Source: Muribaculum gordoncarteri
GTDB taxonomy: Bacteria > Bacteroidota > Bacteroidia > Bacteroidales > Muribaculaceae
Assembly (NCBI RefSeq): GCF_004803695.1
Contig: NZ_CP039393.1
Location: forward strand, 1,798,001 to 1,862,000
DNA: 64,000 bases
Reading direction: 5' to 3'
How positions within the stretch are numbered: the stretch's first letter is position 1; every line of letters starts with the position of its first letter. A program made the translations under genes and the position numbers. Below, piece by piece: positions 16,401 through 29,065 of this stretch. The notes under the pieces are model-generated. The model did no database searches and was not told the DNA's origin. It saw nothing but the letters and a program-made list of their open reading frames with translations.

Positions 16401-17537
16401 TTAGCATCTACGGGCTCCGTCGGAAACGATTACTTCATAAACCTGAGGTTCATGACCGTACTTGGCGTTAAACTTCTCCTTGGCGGTAGCGATGAAATGG
16501 TCATACAACTCATCCTTTACAAGGTTGATTGTGCAGCCGCCAAATCCGCCGCCCATTATACGTGAACCGGTAACGCCGCACTCCTTAGCTATGTCGTTAA
16601 GGTAGTCAAGCTCCTCACAACTTACCTCATAGAGTTTCGACATTCCTTCATGGGTCTTGTACATGCGGTCGCCTACAGTGTCATAATCGCCGCGCTGAAG
16701 AGCGTCACACACATCGAGCACACGCTGCTTCTCCTCGATCACATACTTGGCGCGCTTGTAATCCTCTTCTGAGATTTGATCCTTGATTCGGTCAAGGTCG
16801 GCAATCTCGGCGTCACGCAATGTTTCTATGCCGAGAGTCTTTGCTACATGCTCGCATGAAGCACGGCGCTTGTTATAGGGAGAGTCAACGAGTTCATGCT
16901 TAACCTTGGAGTCTACAAGAACCAGCTTATAGCCATCGAGTTTGAAGGGGAAGTACTCGTATTCAAGCGAGCGGCAGTCAAGACGCATGAGGTGATCCTT
17001 CTTTCCGAACACTGAAGCAAACTGGTCCATGATACCGCAGTTTACACCGCAATAATTGTGCTCGGTCGACTGGCCTATCTTTGCAAGTTCAAACTTGTCT
17101 ATCTTATTGTCATTGAACATGTCATTCATGGCAAATGCGAAGCAGCTCTCAAGAGCGGCCGATGATGAAAGGCCGGCTCCCAGAGGCACATTACCTGCAA
17201 ACACGGCATCGAAGCCCTTTACAACGCCTCCGCGCTTGATAACCTCGCGGCACACACCGAAGATGTATCTTGCCCACTGCTGTGAAGGAGCATCTTCTTC
17301 ATTCAAGCCAAATTCGGCATAGTCATCGATATCGATTGAGAATACACGCACCTTATCGGTTCCGTTGGGCTTGATTTCAGCCATGATAACTTTATCGATT
17401 GCTCCGGGGAATACAAAACCTCCGTTGTAATCAGTGTGTTCTCCAATAAGATTGATGCGTCCGGCCGACGCATAGAGAGTACCGGCAGCTCCAAAGCGTT
17501 CGCTAAATTGCTGCTTGATTTTTTCAGTCATGTCCAT
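16401..17537 (-). CDS. galK: Galactokinase
   Basis: 378 residues of the GHMP kinase family. The signature 'GRINLIGEHTDYNGG' (26-40) binds galactose, 'PLGAGLSSSAALE' is the ATP-binding loop, and 'GGGFGGCTINLV' is the third GHMP motif near the C-terminus. It phosphorylates alpha-D-galactose at C1 with ATP. It is the first gene of the operon; TAATTTTG on the minus strand at 17585-17592 is a good -7 box about 48 bp upstream of its ATG. The gene diverges from the endonuclease I gene across a 180-bp AT-rich gap. Confidence 0.95.
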   Translation of the reverse strand: MDMTEKIKQQFSERFGAAGTLYASAGRINLIGEHTDYNGGFVFPGAIDKVIMAEIKPNGTDKVRVFSIDIDDYAEFGLNEEDAPSQQWARYIFGVCREVIKRGGVVKGFDAVFAGNVPLGAGLSSSAALESCFAFAMNDMFNDNKIDKFELAKIGQSTEHNYCGVNCGIMDQFASVFGKKDHLMRLDCRSLEYEYFPFKLDGYKLVLVDSKVKHELVDSPYNKRRASCEHVAKTLGIETLRDAEIADLDRIKDQISEEDYKRAKYVIEEKQRVLDVCDALQRGDYDTVGDRMYKTHEGMSKLYEVSCEELDYLNDIAKECGVTGSRIMGGGFGGCTINLVKDELYDHFIATAKEKFNAKYGHEPQVYEVIVSDGARRC

Positions 17538-17584
17538 AATGGTAGTTTAAAGTTAATTGTTTTGGTAATTGGATTTACTAACTG

Positions 17585-17592
17585 CAAAATTA
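17585..17592 (-). promoter_or_regulatory. -7 box of the galactose operon
   Basis: Reverse strand TAATTTTG fits TAnnTTTG exactly and lies 48 bp upstream of galK. No clear TTTG is seen 19-21 nt further upstream. The same TAATTTTGC string recurs before lgt, pta, typA and the outer-membrane protein gene. Confidence 0.5.
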
Positions 17593-17665
17593 ACAATTTA
17601 TTTCTAAAATCATAATCTTAAAGTAGTTTTTCTCATTATATTATAATGTAATCAAATAATTTAAC

Positions 17666-17673
17666 TATATTTG
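17666..17673 (+). promoter_or_regulatory. -7 box upstream of the endonuclease I gene
   Basis: TATATTTG fits TAnnTTTG and lies 45 bp upstream of the ATG at 17718. The -33 element is not clear. Confidence 0.45.
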
Positions 17674-17717
17674 CCATTATCGAATCGATTAGCGAATGTC
17701 ACATAATACCATAAGCC

Positions 17718-18782
17718 ATGAATACCAGATTTTGCGGCATTGCCGTTGCCGCAATCACTGCAGGGAGTGTCATGATTTACGGCGATGCGATAGATGATTA
17801 CGCCGTCGGTCGCAAAGACGCCGCAATTAAAAGCACCGTGAAAAGTCACTACCGTCCCCACAACTACGTGACGGAATCACACAACGACATTAACCTGTGG
17901 CAATCTCTTCTCAAAGTGGACGCCTCCGACAATGACGACGGAAGCGTGCTCAACCGTTACGCGACGACAACGGTGACTCCGGCATTTGACTCCCAAGGCG
18001 TCCCGCTCAACTTAGGATTCGACAGGATAGTACCGCCTGAATGGTGGAAGTCATCCGACATGATGACATCGGCCGCAATGGATCTTTACAACATCGTGGT
18101 GTGTGACCAGGAGCTTATGCAGAAGCGCAAATCGCTTCCTCTCGCCGATGTCACTAACGTTGAATCGGACAACGGATTCTGGAGATACGGTACATCGCCG
18201 CTCTACGGCAGCGAAAAGATTCAGTGCATCGAACCGCCGGCCGAATACAAGGGCGACTTCGCCCGCGCATTAATGTATATGGTCAGCGTGTATCCTCCGT
18301 CGATATGGCAAGGATGGGGCGATGTTATGCTGCTGGGCAACGAATATCCCACAATGCGCGACCACACCGTAACGCTTTACCTCAAGTGGCATTACGACGA
18401 CCCTGTTTCTCCTCTCGAACTGCAACGTAACGACCGCATCGAGGCTATTCAAGGCAATCGCAATCCCTTTGTCGACCATCCTGAACTAATCGACTACATC
18501 TGGGGCCGTAAAGCCGGTGAGATATACGGCACGCATGAGGCTCCTGTCGACCCCGACGACCCTGACCGCAAGCGCACTCCCCTGAAGGGCAACTACACAG
18601 CGGCTGATGGTGCCGTCGACCTCTATTCGCCCTATGTCCCCGACGATGCCGAGTGGACAATCGACCTTCAGCCCGTCGCCGAGAAGAGCCTGCCGATAGA
18701 CGACATCGCCGCAGGGCGTCACGAATTAAGGTACACAGCCGGCGACATGAAGGGCCGACTCATAATCAACATCACGAAATGA
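17718..18782 (+). CDS. Secreted endonuclease I family nuclease
   Basis: 354 residues with an N-terminal signal-like segment (residues 5-22). The core fits the EndA/endonuclease I family: 'NVESDNGFWRYG', 'YEYKGDFARALMYM'-like 'EYKGDFARALMYM', 'LLKWH'-like 'LYLKWHYDDPVSPLE' and 'RNDRIEAIQGNRNPFVDHPEL', which carries the metal-binding residues. The family degrades DNA (some members RNA) outside the cytoplasm, here probably in the periplasm or medium to scavenge nucleotides. About 70 C-terminal residues after the core look like an added beta domain that may serve sorting or attachment. The stop overlaps the ATG of the next lipoprotein gene. Confidence 0.85.
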   Translation: MNTRFCGIAVAAITAGSVMIYGDAIDDYAVGRKDAAIKSTVKSHYRPHNYVTESHNDINLWQSLLKVDASDNDDGSVLNRYATTTVTPAFDSQGVPLNLGFDRIVPPEWWKSSDMMTSAAMDLYNIVVCDQELMQKRKSLPLADVTNVESDNGFWRYGTSPLYGSEKIQCIEPPAEYKGDFARALMYMVSVYPPSIWQGWGDVMLLGNEYPTMRDHTVTLYLKWHYDDPVSPLELQRNDRIEAIQGNRNPFVDHPELIDYIWGRKAGEIYGTHEAPVDPDDPDRKRTPLKGNYTAADGAVDLYSPYVPDDAEWTIDLQPVAEKSLPIDDIAAGRHELRYTAGDMKGRLIINITK

Positions 18783-19243
18783 AACCGATAGTCACAGCAA
18801 CTCTCCTGATGGTATTGTCGCTGACAATAGCCGCATGCAGCCGCAATCATCGTGAAGGCCCCATAGACCCCGATTGGATTGAGGAGCCGGGCCTGCGTCC
18901 CGACGATCCCGAAAAGTTTGACTTCACCCCCGAGTTGAGCAATGACGCATTGCGGTTTACCTCCAACGACCTGTCATTACGCTACGACGACGGAGGCATC
19001 ATCTTCAGCCGCAGCACATCGGGCAACGTAACGGTAGAAATCGTAGAGCTTGCCACCGGACACTCCATCAGCTTTTCATCGGAGAGCCGGTGGAACGAAG
19101 GGCCGCTAAAAGCACCGTCATTGAAAATCAACGGATCCGAAATCAAAATAATCGACGCCTCGATAGAGCATATAAACGAAAAAAGCGCATGGATATACAT
19201 CCACGCGCCTAAAAATCATATCGTTTTGGTTATTGACCGATGA
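18779..19243 (+). CDS. Small lipoprotein coupled to the nuclease gene
   Basis: 154 residues from the ATG at 18779, which overlaps the nuclease stop (ATGA). A lipoprotein signal ends in lipobox IAAC (Cys20). An acidic Pro-rich linker follows, then a beta-rich domain (about residues 50-154) reminiscent of small extracellular sandwich domains. A longer in-frame reading upstream to 18653 lies inside the nuclease gene and lacks a credible start. Translational coupling suggests that the nuclease and lipoprotein work together at the envelope; no family was recognised. Confidence 0.7.
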   Translation: MKPIVTATLLMVLSLTIAACSRNHREGPIDPDWIEEPGLRPDDPEKFDFTPELSNDALRFTSNDLSLRYDDGGIIFSRSTSGNVTVEIVELATGHSISFSSESRWNEGPLKAPSLKINGSEIKIIDASIEHINEKSAWIYIHAPKNHIVLVIDR

Positions 19244-19249
19244 CTCGAT

Positions 19250-20110
19250 TCAACGACGGCTTTTCACCGGCTTCTCATCGGCAAACTCATTGGGGAAGTC
19301 GATGTGAACCTTCGGCCGCATCATGGCATATATCACAAGACCGATGCCAAGCAGGATGAACGGAATGCTCAGCTGCTGACCGATGTTGAGCGTCATCGTA
19401 GCCTCACGTGCCACCTGGTCGTTCTTAATGAACTCAATCAGGAAACGCGGAAGGAATATACCGATGAAAAACACGCCGAGTATCAATCCGGGACGCTCCT
19501 CAGCATTCTTCTTCCAGTACATCCACATCAACAGCGCAAACAACGCGAAATAACATAATGCCTCATATAGCTGGGTCGGATGCACCGCCTGCCCTTCATA
19601 CAGCTCATGCCATTCACGCGACCTCACAAACATGAAGCCCCACGGCAGTGTCGTCGCGGTTCCGAATATCTCGGAGTTGAACAGATTGCCTATTCTTATC
19701 AATCCGCCCACAAGGGCAATGGCTATGACAAGTCGGTCGAATGTCCACAACGGACTGCGCTTTGTGACAAATATCGAAAACAGTATTACAGCTATTATTA
19801 TGGCTATCGTGCCGCCGTGACTTGCCAGGCCGCCCTCCCAGATGTAAAGAATCCTTATGGGGTCGGCGCGGTAGACATCCCACTCATAGAAAAACACATG
19901 TCCAAGTCGCGCACCCACTATCGTGGCCACCACGACATAGATGAGCAATATTCCAAGCCAACGCTCGGGGGCTCCCTCGTGCTTAAACATTTTGGCAACG
20001 AGCTCATAGCCTATCAGGAAGCCTATCGCAAACATCAGCCCGTACCAGCGTATGGTAACGAAACCGCTGAATATCTCGGGATTGGCCGCCCAGGTAATAT
20101 AGTCAAGCAT
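19250..20110 (-). CDS. lgt: Prolipoprotein diacylglyceryl transferase
   Basis: 286-residue polytopic membrane protein with about seven hydrophobic segments. Signature residues are 'IRWYGLMFAIGF' near the N-terminus, 'GARLGHVFFYE', the Lgt motif 'GGLIRIGNLFNSEIFG', and 'HPTQLYEAL'. It moves a diacylglyceryl group from phosphatidylglycerol to the lipobox cysteine, the first step for the many lipoproteins seen in this window. The C-terminal tail is basic and cytoplasmic. A TAATTTTG box lies 33 bp upstream. The gene converges with the small lipoprotein gene at 19243, leaving a 6-bp gap. Confidence 0.95.
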   Translation of the reverse strand: MLDYITWAANPEIFSGFVTIRWYGLMFAIGFLIGYELVAKMFKHEGAPERWLGILLIYVVVATIVGARLGHVFFYEWDVYRADPIRILYIWEGGLASHGGTIAIIIAVILFSIFVTKRSPLWTFDRLVIAIALVGGLIRIGNLFNSEIFGTATTLPWGFMFVRSREWHELYEGQAVHPTQLYEALCYFALFALLMWMYWKKNAEERPGLILGVFFIGIFLPRFLIEFIKNDQVAREATMTLNIGQQLSIPFILLGIGLVIYAMMRPKVHIDFPNEFADEKPVKSRR

Positions 20111-20142
20111 ATTTTATGGAGATTATTTTAATTTTGTATCTG

Positions 20143-20150
20143 CAAAATTA
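20143..20150 (-). promoter_or_regulatory. -7 box of lgt
   Basis: Reverse strand TAATTTTG fits TAnnTTTG and lies 33 bp before the lgt ATG. It directly follows the ddh terminator hairpin. Confidence 0.45.
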
Positions 20151-20153
20151 AGA

Positions 20154-20190
20154 AAAAGGTTGCAATAAACTAAGTTTATCGCAACCTTTT
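20154..20190 (-). terminator. Terminator of ddh
   Basis: AAAAGGTTGC at 20154-20163 pairs with GCAACCTTTT at 20181-20190. The inside also pairs (ATAAACT/AGTTTAT), giving a long stem with one mismatch. On the minus strand the stem is followed by TTCTTAATTTT. Confidence 0.8.
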
Positions 20191-20217
20191 ATAATGTCGT
20201 AATCAATCAACGCGCTC

Positions 20218-21114
20218 TTATACGAGATGGCGTATAAGCTCCTCGCGGTCGCCGTAGAGCATGTCGATGACCGGAATCTCGATCATGGTGTATGCTCCGG
20301 GGCGCTCAATCATCGTGGCGCGTGCAACGCCTACGAGAATCTGAGCCGTAAGAGCCGGATTATTGATTGACATGTTAAACTCGAAACGCTGATTCTGGGT
20401 AACGCCCGAAACTCCCTTGCGCACCATGTTGACACCATGTCCCATATCCTTGATTTCATCAACCGAAGGCACTTGGAACACGTGGGTTTCATCGCTCGCA
20501 AAGTAGGGATCTTCCTTGACCGACTTGGCAATCTGGTCGATGGTATATCCGTCCTCGACTTCGACATACACCATTCGGCGGTGGATGCCGGTTCCCAACG
20601 GAATAGTCATCGAAAGCGCATTCTTAACACCGGGCTTCGATTTTACGGCAACGGTGTGTCCCATGCTCATACCGGGGCCGAAATTGGTGTAGGTAACTCC
20701 CTTGGGAGCGGCAGCCTGCATCAATGCACGCACGATAGAGTCGCTTCCCGGATCCCATCCTGCCGAGATGATGGCCACTGAACCGTGAGCCTTGGCAATA
20801 GGATCGAGCGTGGCACGCAGGTCGGCTATCGAACCGTGTATGTCGAAACTGTCGACTGTATTCACTCCTTCGGCCAGCAACACCCTGGCATGTTTCTCCA
20901 CCTCACGTGTCGGGGTACAGAGGATAGCCACATCGACATCCTCAAGCTCCATCACATCGGCCACTACTTTGTAGCCGGCCAGCTCGGCAGGTACATTCGA
21001 GGGATTTCGTCTTACAACTCCTGCAACCTCAAAGTCGGGTGCCTGTTGCAATGCCTCAAGGACATATCGTCCGATATTGCCATATCCCACTATGGCGGCT
21101 CTTATTTTCTTCAT
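20218..21114 (-). CDS. ddh: meso-Diaminopimelate D-dehydrogenase
   Basis: 298 residues. The Rossmann motif 'AIVGYGNIGRYVLEAL' is at residues 7-22, the 'VVRRNP' turn fits NADPH binding, and 'SAGWDPGSDSIVRAL' with 'GPGMSMGHTVAVK' are characteristic of the family. It makes meso-DAP for peptidoglycan and lysine directly from tetrahydrodipicolinate with ammonia and NADPH. Many Bacteroidetes and Muribaculaceae use this one-step route. It is a single gene with its own terminator; the stop of ackA lies outside its transcript direction, upstream by 30 bp. Length matches the family. Confidence 0.95.
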   Translation of the reverse strand: MKKIRAAIVGYGNIGRYVLEALQQAPDFEVAGVVRRNPSNVPAELAGYKVVADVMELEDVDVAILCTPTREVEKHARVLLAEGVNTVDSFDIHGSIADLRATLDPIAKAHGSVAIISAGWDPGSDSIVRALMQAAAPKGVTYTNFGPGMSMGHTVAVKSKPGVKNALSMTIPLGTGIHRRMVYVEVEDGYTIDQIAKSVKEDPYFASDETHVFQVPSVDEIKDMGHGVNMVRKGVSGVTQNQRFEFNMSINNPALTAQILVGVARATMIERPGAYTMIEIPVIDMLYGDREELIRHLV

Positions 21115-21144
21115 TCTATATTTATAATGTGTAATTATTTAAAA

Positions 21145-22356
21145 TCACTCGGGCTGACGGCCGTTTACGATAGCCTCGGTGTCACGTGCTATCATCAGCT
21201 CTTCATCGGTAGGTATCACAACCACCTTGACCTTGGAGTCGGCAGCCGAAATAACCTTCTCTTCACCGCGTGACGATGCATTTACGGCGTCATCAATCTT
21301 AACGCCGAGATAGCTCAAATGTTCACACACGGCCTTGCGCAAAGGCTGCTGGTTCTCGCCCACTCCACCGGTAAACACGATTATGTCCACGCCGTTGAGC
21401 ACTGCGGTATAAGCGCCGATGTACTTGATGATGCGGTAGATATACATGTCAAGGGCAAGCTTGGCACGCTCGTTGCCTTCAGCGATGGCGGCATCGATGT
21501 CACGCATATCCGATGATATGCCCGAGATGCCGAGCACTCCGCTCTTCTTGTTGATGAGATTGCTGAGCTGCTTGGTGTCGAGATGCTCCTTATCCATTAT
21601 GAATGTAAGGGCTCCGGGGTCTACATCACCTACACGTGTTCCCATCATGAGTCCCTCCACGGGGGTAAGACCCATCGATGTGTCGATGCTCTTGCCGTCC
21701 TTTACAGCGGTTATCGAGCCGCCGTTACCGATGTGACAGGTTATTATGCGCTGATTCTCGTAGGGAACGCCAAGGAAGTCACACACGCGACGGGCTACAT
21801 AACGATGGCTTGTACCGTGGAATCCGAAACGACGCACACTGTACTTGGTGTAAATCTCGTAGGGCAATGCATACATATAGGCTTCAGCAGGCATCGTCTG
21901 ATGGAAAGCAGTGTCAAACACAGCAACCTGAGGCACACCGGGCATAAGCTCGGTGATGGCATCTATACCCGCCATGTTTACCGGATTGTGGAGAGGTGCC
22001 ACATCGTAGCACTCCTTGATTTTCTCGATAACCTCGTCATTGATGAGCACGCTCTTGTTGAACTTCTCGCCTCCGTGAACCACGCGGTGACCCACTGCGT
22101 CAATCTCCTTGAAGCTGCTGATACATCCGTAGGTGGGATCGGTCAAGATATTGAGGATATCCATTATGGCCTTGCGATGGTCGGGAATAACCTCCTCTAT
22201 CACCTTCTTGCTGCCGTCGGGAAGACGGAACTTCAGGAATGATCCGGGAATGCCGATTTTCTCAACACCGCCCTCGGCGAGAGTTTTCTTGTCGTCGACA
22301 TTGATAAGCTTATATTTTACCGAACTGCTTCCGCAGTTAAGCACCAGTATATTCAT
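21145..22356 (-). CDS. ackA: Acetate kinase
   Basis: 403 residues of the ASKHA fold. Signatures are 'LNCGSSSVKYKL' (5-16), 'GHRVVHGGE', 'FGFHGTSHRYV' and 'TCHIGNGGS'. It converts acetyl phosphate and ADP to acetate and ATP, the energy-yielding step of fermentation in gut Bacteroidales. It is 42 bp downstream of pta, so the two form the usual pta-ackA operon. Length is standard, the start Met directly precedes NILVLNCG, and there is no sign of disruption. The ddh gene follows 30 bp later in the same direction and may be co-transcribed. Confidence 0.96.
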   Translation of the reverse strand: MNILVLNCGSSSVKYKLINVDDKKTLAEGGVEKIGIPGSFLKFRLPDGSKKVIEEVIPDHRKAIMDILNILTDPTYGCISSFKEIDAVGHRVVHGGEKFNKSVLINDEVIEKIKECYDVAPLHNPVNMAGIDAITELMPGVPQVAVFDTAFHQTMPAEAYMYALPYEIYTKYSVRRFGFHGTSHRYVARRVCDFLGVPYENQRIITCHIGNGGSITAVKDGKSIDTSMGLTPVEGLMMGTRVGDVDPGALTFIMDKEHLDTKQLSNLINKKSGVLGISGISSDMRDIDAAIAEGNERAKLALDMYIYRIIKYIGAYTAVLNGVDIIVFTGGVGENQQPLRKAVCEHLSYLGVKIDDAVNASSRGEEKVISAADSKVKVVVIPTDEELMIARDTEAIVNGRQPE

Positions 22357-22398
22357 TTTATTGATTCAGATTAAAAGTGTATTACTTCAATTTGTTCA

Positions 22399-23403
22399 TT
22401 AATGTCCTATGGCCTGATTACAGGTTATGACAATTGTCTTGTAGATATCTTCGGGGAAACATCCGCGTGAAAGGTCATTGACAGGAGCGGCAAGACCTTG
22501 CAGAATCGGGCCTACAGCTTGAACACCGGCAAGACGCTGGACGAGCTTGTAAGATATGTTTCCTGTTTCAAGCGACGGGAATATCAGCACATCGGCCTGT
22601 CCCTTCAACGGACTGTTGGGAGCCTTGCTCTTTGCAACTCCGGGAACTATTGCGGCATCGGCCTGAAGTTCACCGTCCACAACAAGTTCGGGAGCCTTCT
22701 CGTGGAGCAGGTTGGTGGCCTTAATCACCTTGTCGACGCGCTCATGCTTGGCACTTCCCTTGGTTGAGAAGCTCAACATGGCTATGCGCGGCTCGATTCC
22801 TGCGATGTCACGCGCCGTATCGGCTGCCGACATGGCTATCTGAGCCAACTCCTCGGCTGTCGGGTCGGGAAGCACTGCACAGTCGGCAAATACGAGAATA
22901 CCGTCCTCGCCGAAAGGTGAGTTTTCAGGAAGGAGCATGATAAACGCACCCGAAACCACATTGATGCCCGGCTTGGTCTTGATAACCTGGAATGCGGCAC
23001 GAAGCACATTGCCGGTTGTGTTGAGAGCACCTGCGACTTGACCGTCGGCATCGCCCTTCTTTATCATAAGACATCCCAGATACAAGGGATTCGATGCCAT
23101 CTTGCGAGCGTCATCCATTGTTATGCCCTTGCTCTTGCGGAGTTCATAGAAAAGGGGTGCATACTTGTCAATAACGGCACTGTCGGCAGGATTCACGATG
23201 CGGGCACGGCTTATGTTGGTCAAACTCAGTTCTCGTGCAGCGTCAGTTATCTCAGCAGGATCACCGATAAGGATAACATCGGCGATTCCTTCCGAAATTA
23301 TACGGTCGGCGGCAGTTAATGTACGAGGTTCTGTTCCCTCAGGGAGCACGATACGTTGACGGTTTTTCTTAGCTTTGGTAATTAGCTTGTCAAATAGTCC
23401 CAT
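22399..23403 (-). CDS. pta: Phosphate acetyltransferase
   Basis: 334 residues of the PTA_PTB family. The N-terminus '[19 protein letters not shown]' and the C-terminal block with '[23 protein letters not shown]' are typical, as is '[16 protein letters not shown]'. It makes acetyl phosphate from acetyl-CoA, feeding acetate kinase encoded next. This is the short form without the N-terminal regulatory domains of enteric enzymes. A TAATTTTG box at 23438-23445 (minus strand) lies 35 bp upstream. Confidence 0.95.
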   Translation of the reverse strand: MGLFDKLITKAKKNRQRIVLPEGTEPRTLTAADRIISEGIADVILIGDPAEITDAARELSLTNISRARIVNPADSAVIDKYAPLFYELRKSKGITMDDARKMASNPLYLGCLMIKKGDADGQVAGALNTTGNVLRAAFQVIKTKPGINVVSGAFIMLLPENSPFGEDGILVFADCAVLPDPTAEELAQIAMSAADTARDIAGIEPRIAMLSFSTKGSAKHERVDKVIKATNLLHEKAPELVVDGELQADAAIVPGVAKSKAPNSPLKGQADVLIFPSLETGNISYKLVQRLAGVQAVGPILQGLAAPVNDLSRGCFPEDIYKTIVITCNQAIGH

Positions 23404-23437
23404 AATAATTATGAATAAGTTATTTAATTTCTATCTG

Positions 23438-23445
23438 CAAAATTA
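23438..23445 (-). promoter_or_regulatory. -7 box of pta-ackA
   Basis: Reverse strand TAATTTTG fits TAnnTTTG and is followed by the same GCAG seen at galK and typA. A -33 TTTG is not clear. Confidence 0.45.
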
Positions 23446-23516
23446 TAATTTTATGACAACATCTCCCACCCCTCGTTAATATTTTTTATTAAAAATTTCG
23501 GGGAGGGTATAAAAAG

Positions 23517-23551
23517 AATCAGGCCGGCTGCACATCGCAGCCGGCCTGATT
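23517..23551 (-). terminator. rRNA operon terminator
   Basis: A perfect 15-bp stem: 23517-23531 pairs with 23537-23551 around a 5-nt loop. On the minus strand it is followed by CTTTTTAT. It lies just past the 5S gene, so it ends the rRNA transcript. Confidence 0.9.
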
Positions 23552-23554
23552 GTG

Positions 23555-23661
<107 letters not shown>

Positions 23662-23837
23662 TTAGTTTTTCTCTTTTTCCTGTCATCGCCATCTCTAAGG
23701 CGACCGGTGTGGTGGAGGAAGCGGACTTCCTGGAAGCTGATACGAGGTCGACTCAATCGAAGCCTCGGAATGTGCACTGCGACCGTCCCGCGGCGGCGTG
23801 GCCTGCGGAACCTTTGCATTGAGCACGGGGGACTTGC

Positions 23838-26737
<2,900 letters not shown>

Positions 26738-26874
26738 AGTTTATTTTTTTCGCCTACTCAATCTGTCGCATCGTATATGCATACCTAATGCTTTGATTTC
26801 GTCATTTGTTTCACTCGTATCTTGATTCTGATTGCTCAGAATCGCTTCCAGCATGTCAATGTCCTCTTCCTGAG

Positions 26875-26948
26875 TGGAGAATAACGGATTCGAACCGTTG
26901 ACCCCCTGCTTGCAAAGCAGGTGCTCTAGCCAGCTGAGCTAATCCCCC
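26875..26948 (-). tRNA. tRNA-Ala (anticodon TGC)
   Basis: 74 nt in the 16S-23S spacer. It folds with a 7-bp acceptor (GGGGGAT/ATTCTCC), D arm 'GCTCAGCTGGCTAGAGC', anticodon stem CCTGC/GCAGG holding loop TTTGCAA (anticodon TGC), and T arm with TTCGAAT, then discriminator A. No CCA is encoded. It is the only tRNA in this spacer. Confidence 0.95.
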
Positions 26949-27067
26949 CTCGACCCCCTGACGGGGATACAGGTTATGGTGTAAACGGACAAGAAGCACA
27001 AGAGCCTCAAATCGTCGTGACCAAAAAGGTCGGAAACCTCGCAGCTCCAATTGACTGCGGACGCTCC

Positions 27068-28607
<1,540 letters not shown>

Positions 28608-28792
28608 TTGTATCTTTTCTTTATTTTTCTCTGTTGTCTTGCGACCACAGTCGGCTTCAGGTTCCGCTGACCTATTGAATCACGTAGATTGACTTGAGGC
28701 GTCAGTCCTCAAAAGACTGACTGCTCTTGTACTACTTCTTGTCTATTTAACTCTTTCAATGTTCTCGTTGCTTTCGTTCTCAAAAGCGAGTG

Positions 28793-28824
28793 CAAAGTTA
28801 GAGGATAATTTTGAACTATGCAAA
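28793..28824 (-). promoter_or_regulatory. rRNA operon promoter
   Basis: On the minus strand TTTG (plus 28821-28824), 20 nt, then TAACTTTG (plus 28793-28800): an exact match to the Bacteroidetes -33/-7 consensus. It predicts a leader of about 180 nt before the 16S gene. The rest of the 458-bp gap up to dnaE (28608-29065) holds this leader and an AT-rich stretch with no gene. Confidence 0.8.
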
Positions 28825-29041
28825 TATTTTTTCTGCACTTTTTTCATGCCCCGATGAACAATCGCTTCAAAAACTATGTTATTCAACATATTATAGCGAT
28901 ATGTAATTTTTATCTTTAACATTCATTAACATAACGCCGCAAAAAACGCCTAAAACAGCACTCATTATTATATAGAATCGGCTAAATCACCACTCCCGCC
29001 AAAATTAATCAACAGATAGATGAAAATCGGAAAATTTGGCG

Positions 29042-29049
29042 TACCTTTG
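29042..29049 (+). promoter_or_regulatory. -7 box of dnaE
   Basis: TACCTTTG fits TAnnTTTG and lies 16 bp upstream of the dnaE ATG, so the leader would be very short. The -33 element is weak. Confidence 0.45.
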
Positions 29050-29065
29050 AAAAAACTTATCACAG

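Noticed and set aside
26949-27067. tRNA-Ile in the rRNA spacer
   Set aside because: No acceptor stem, T loop or GAT anticodon arm could be found.
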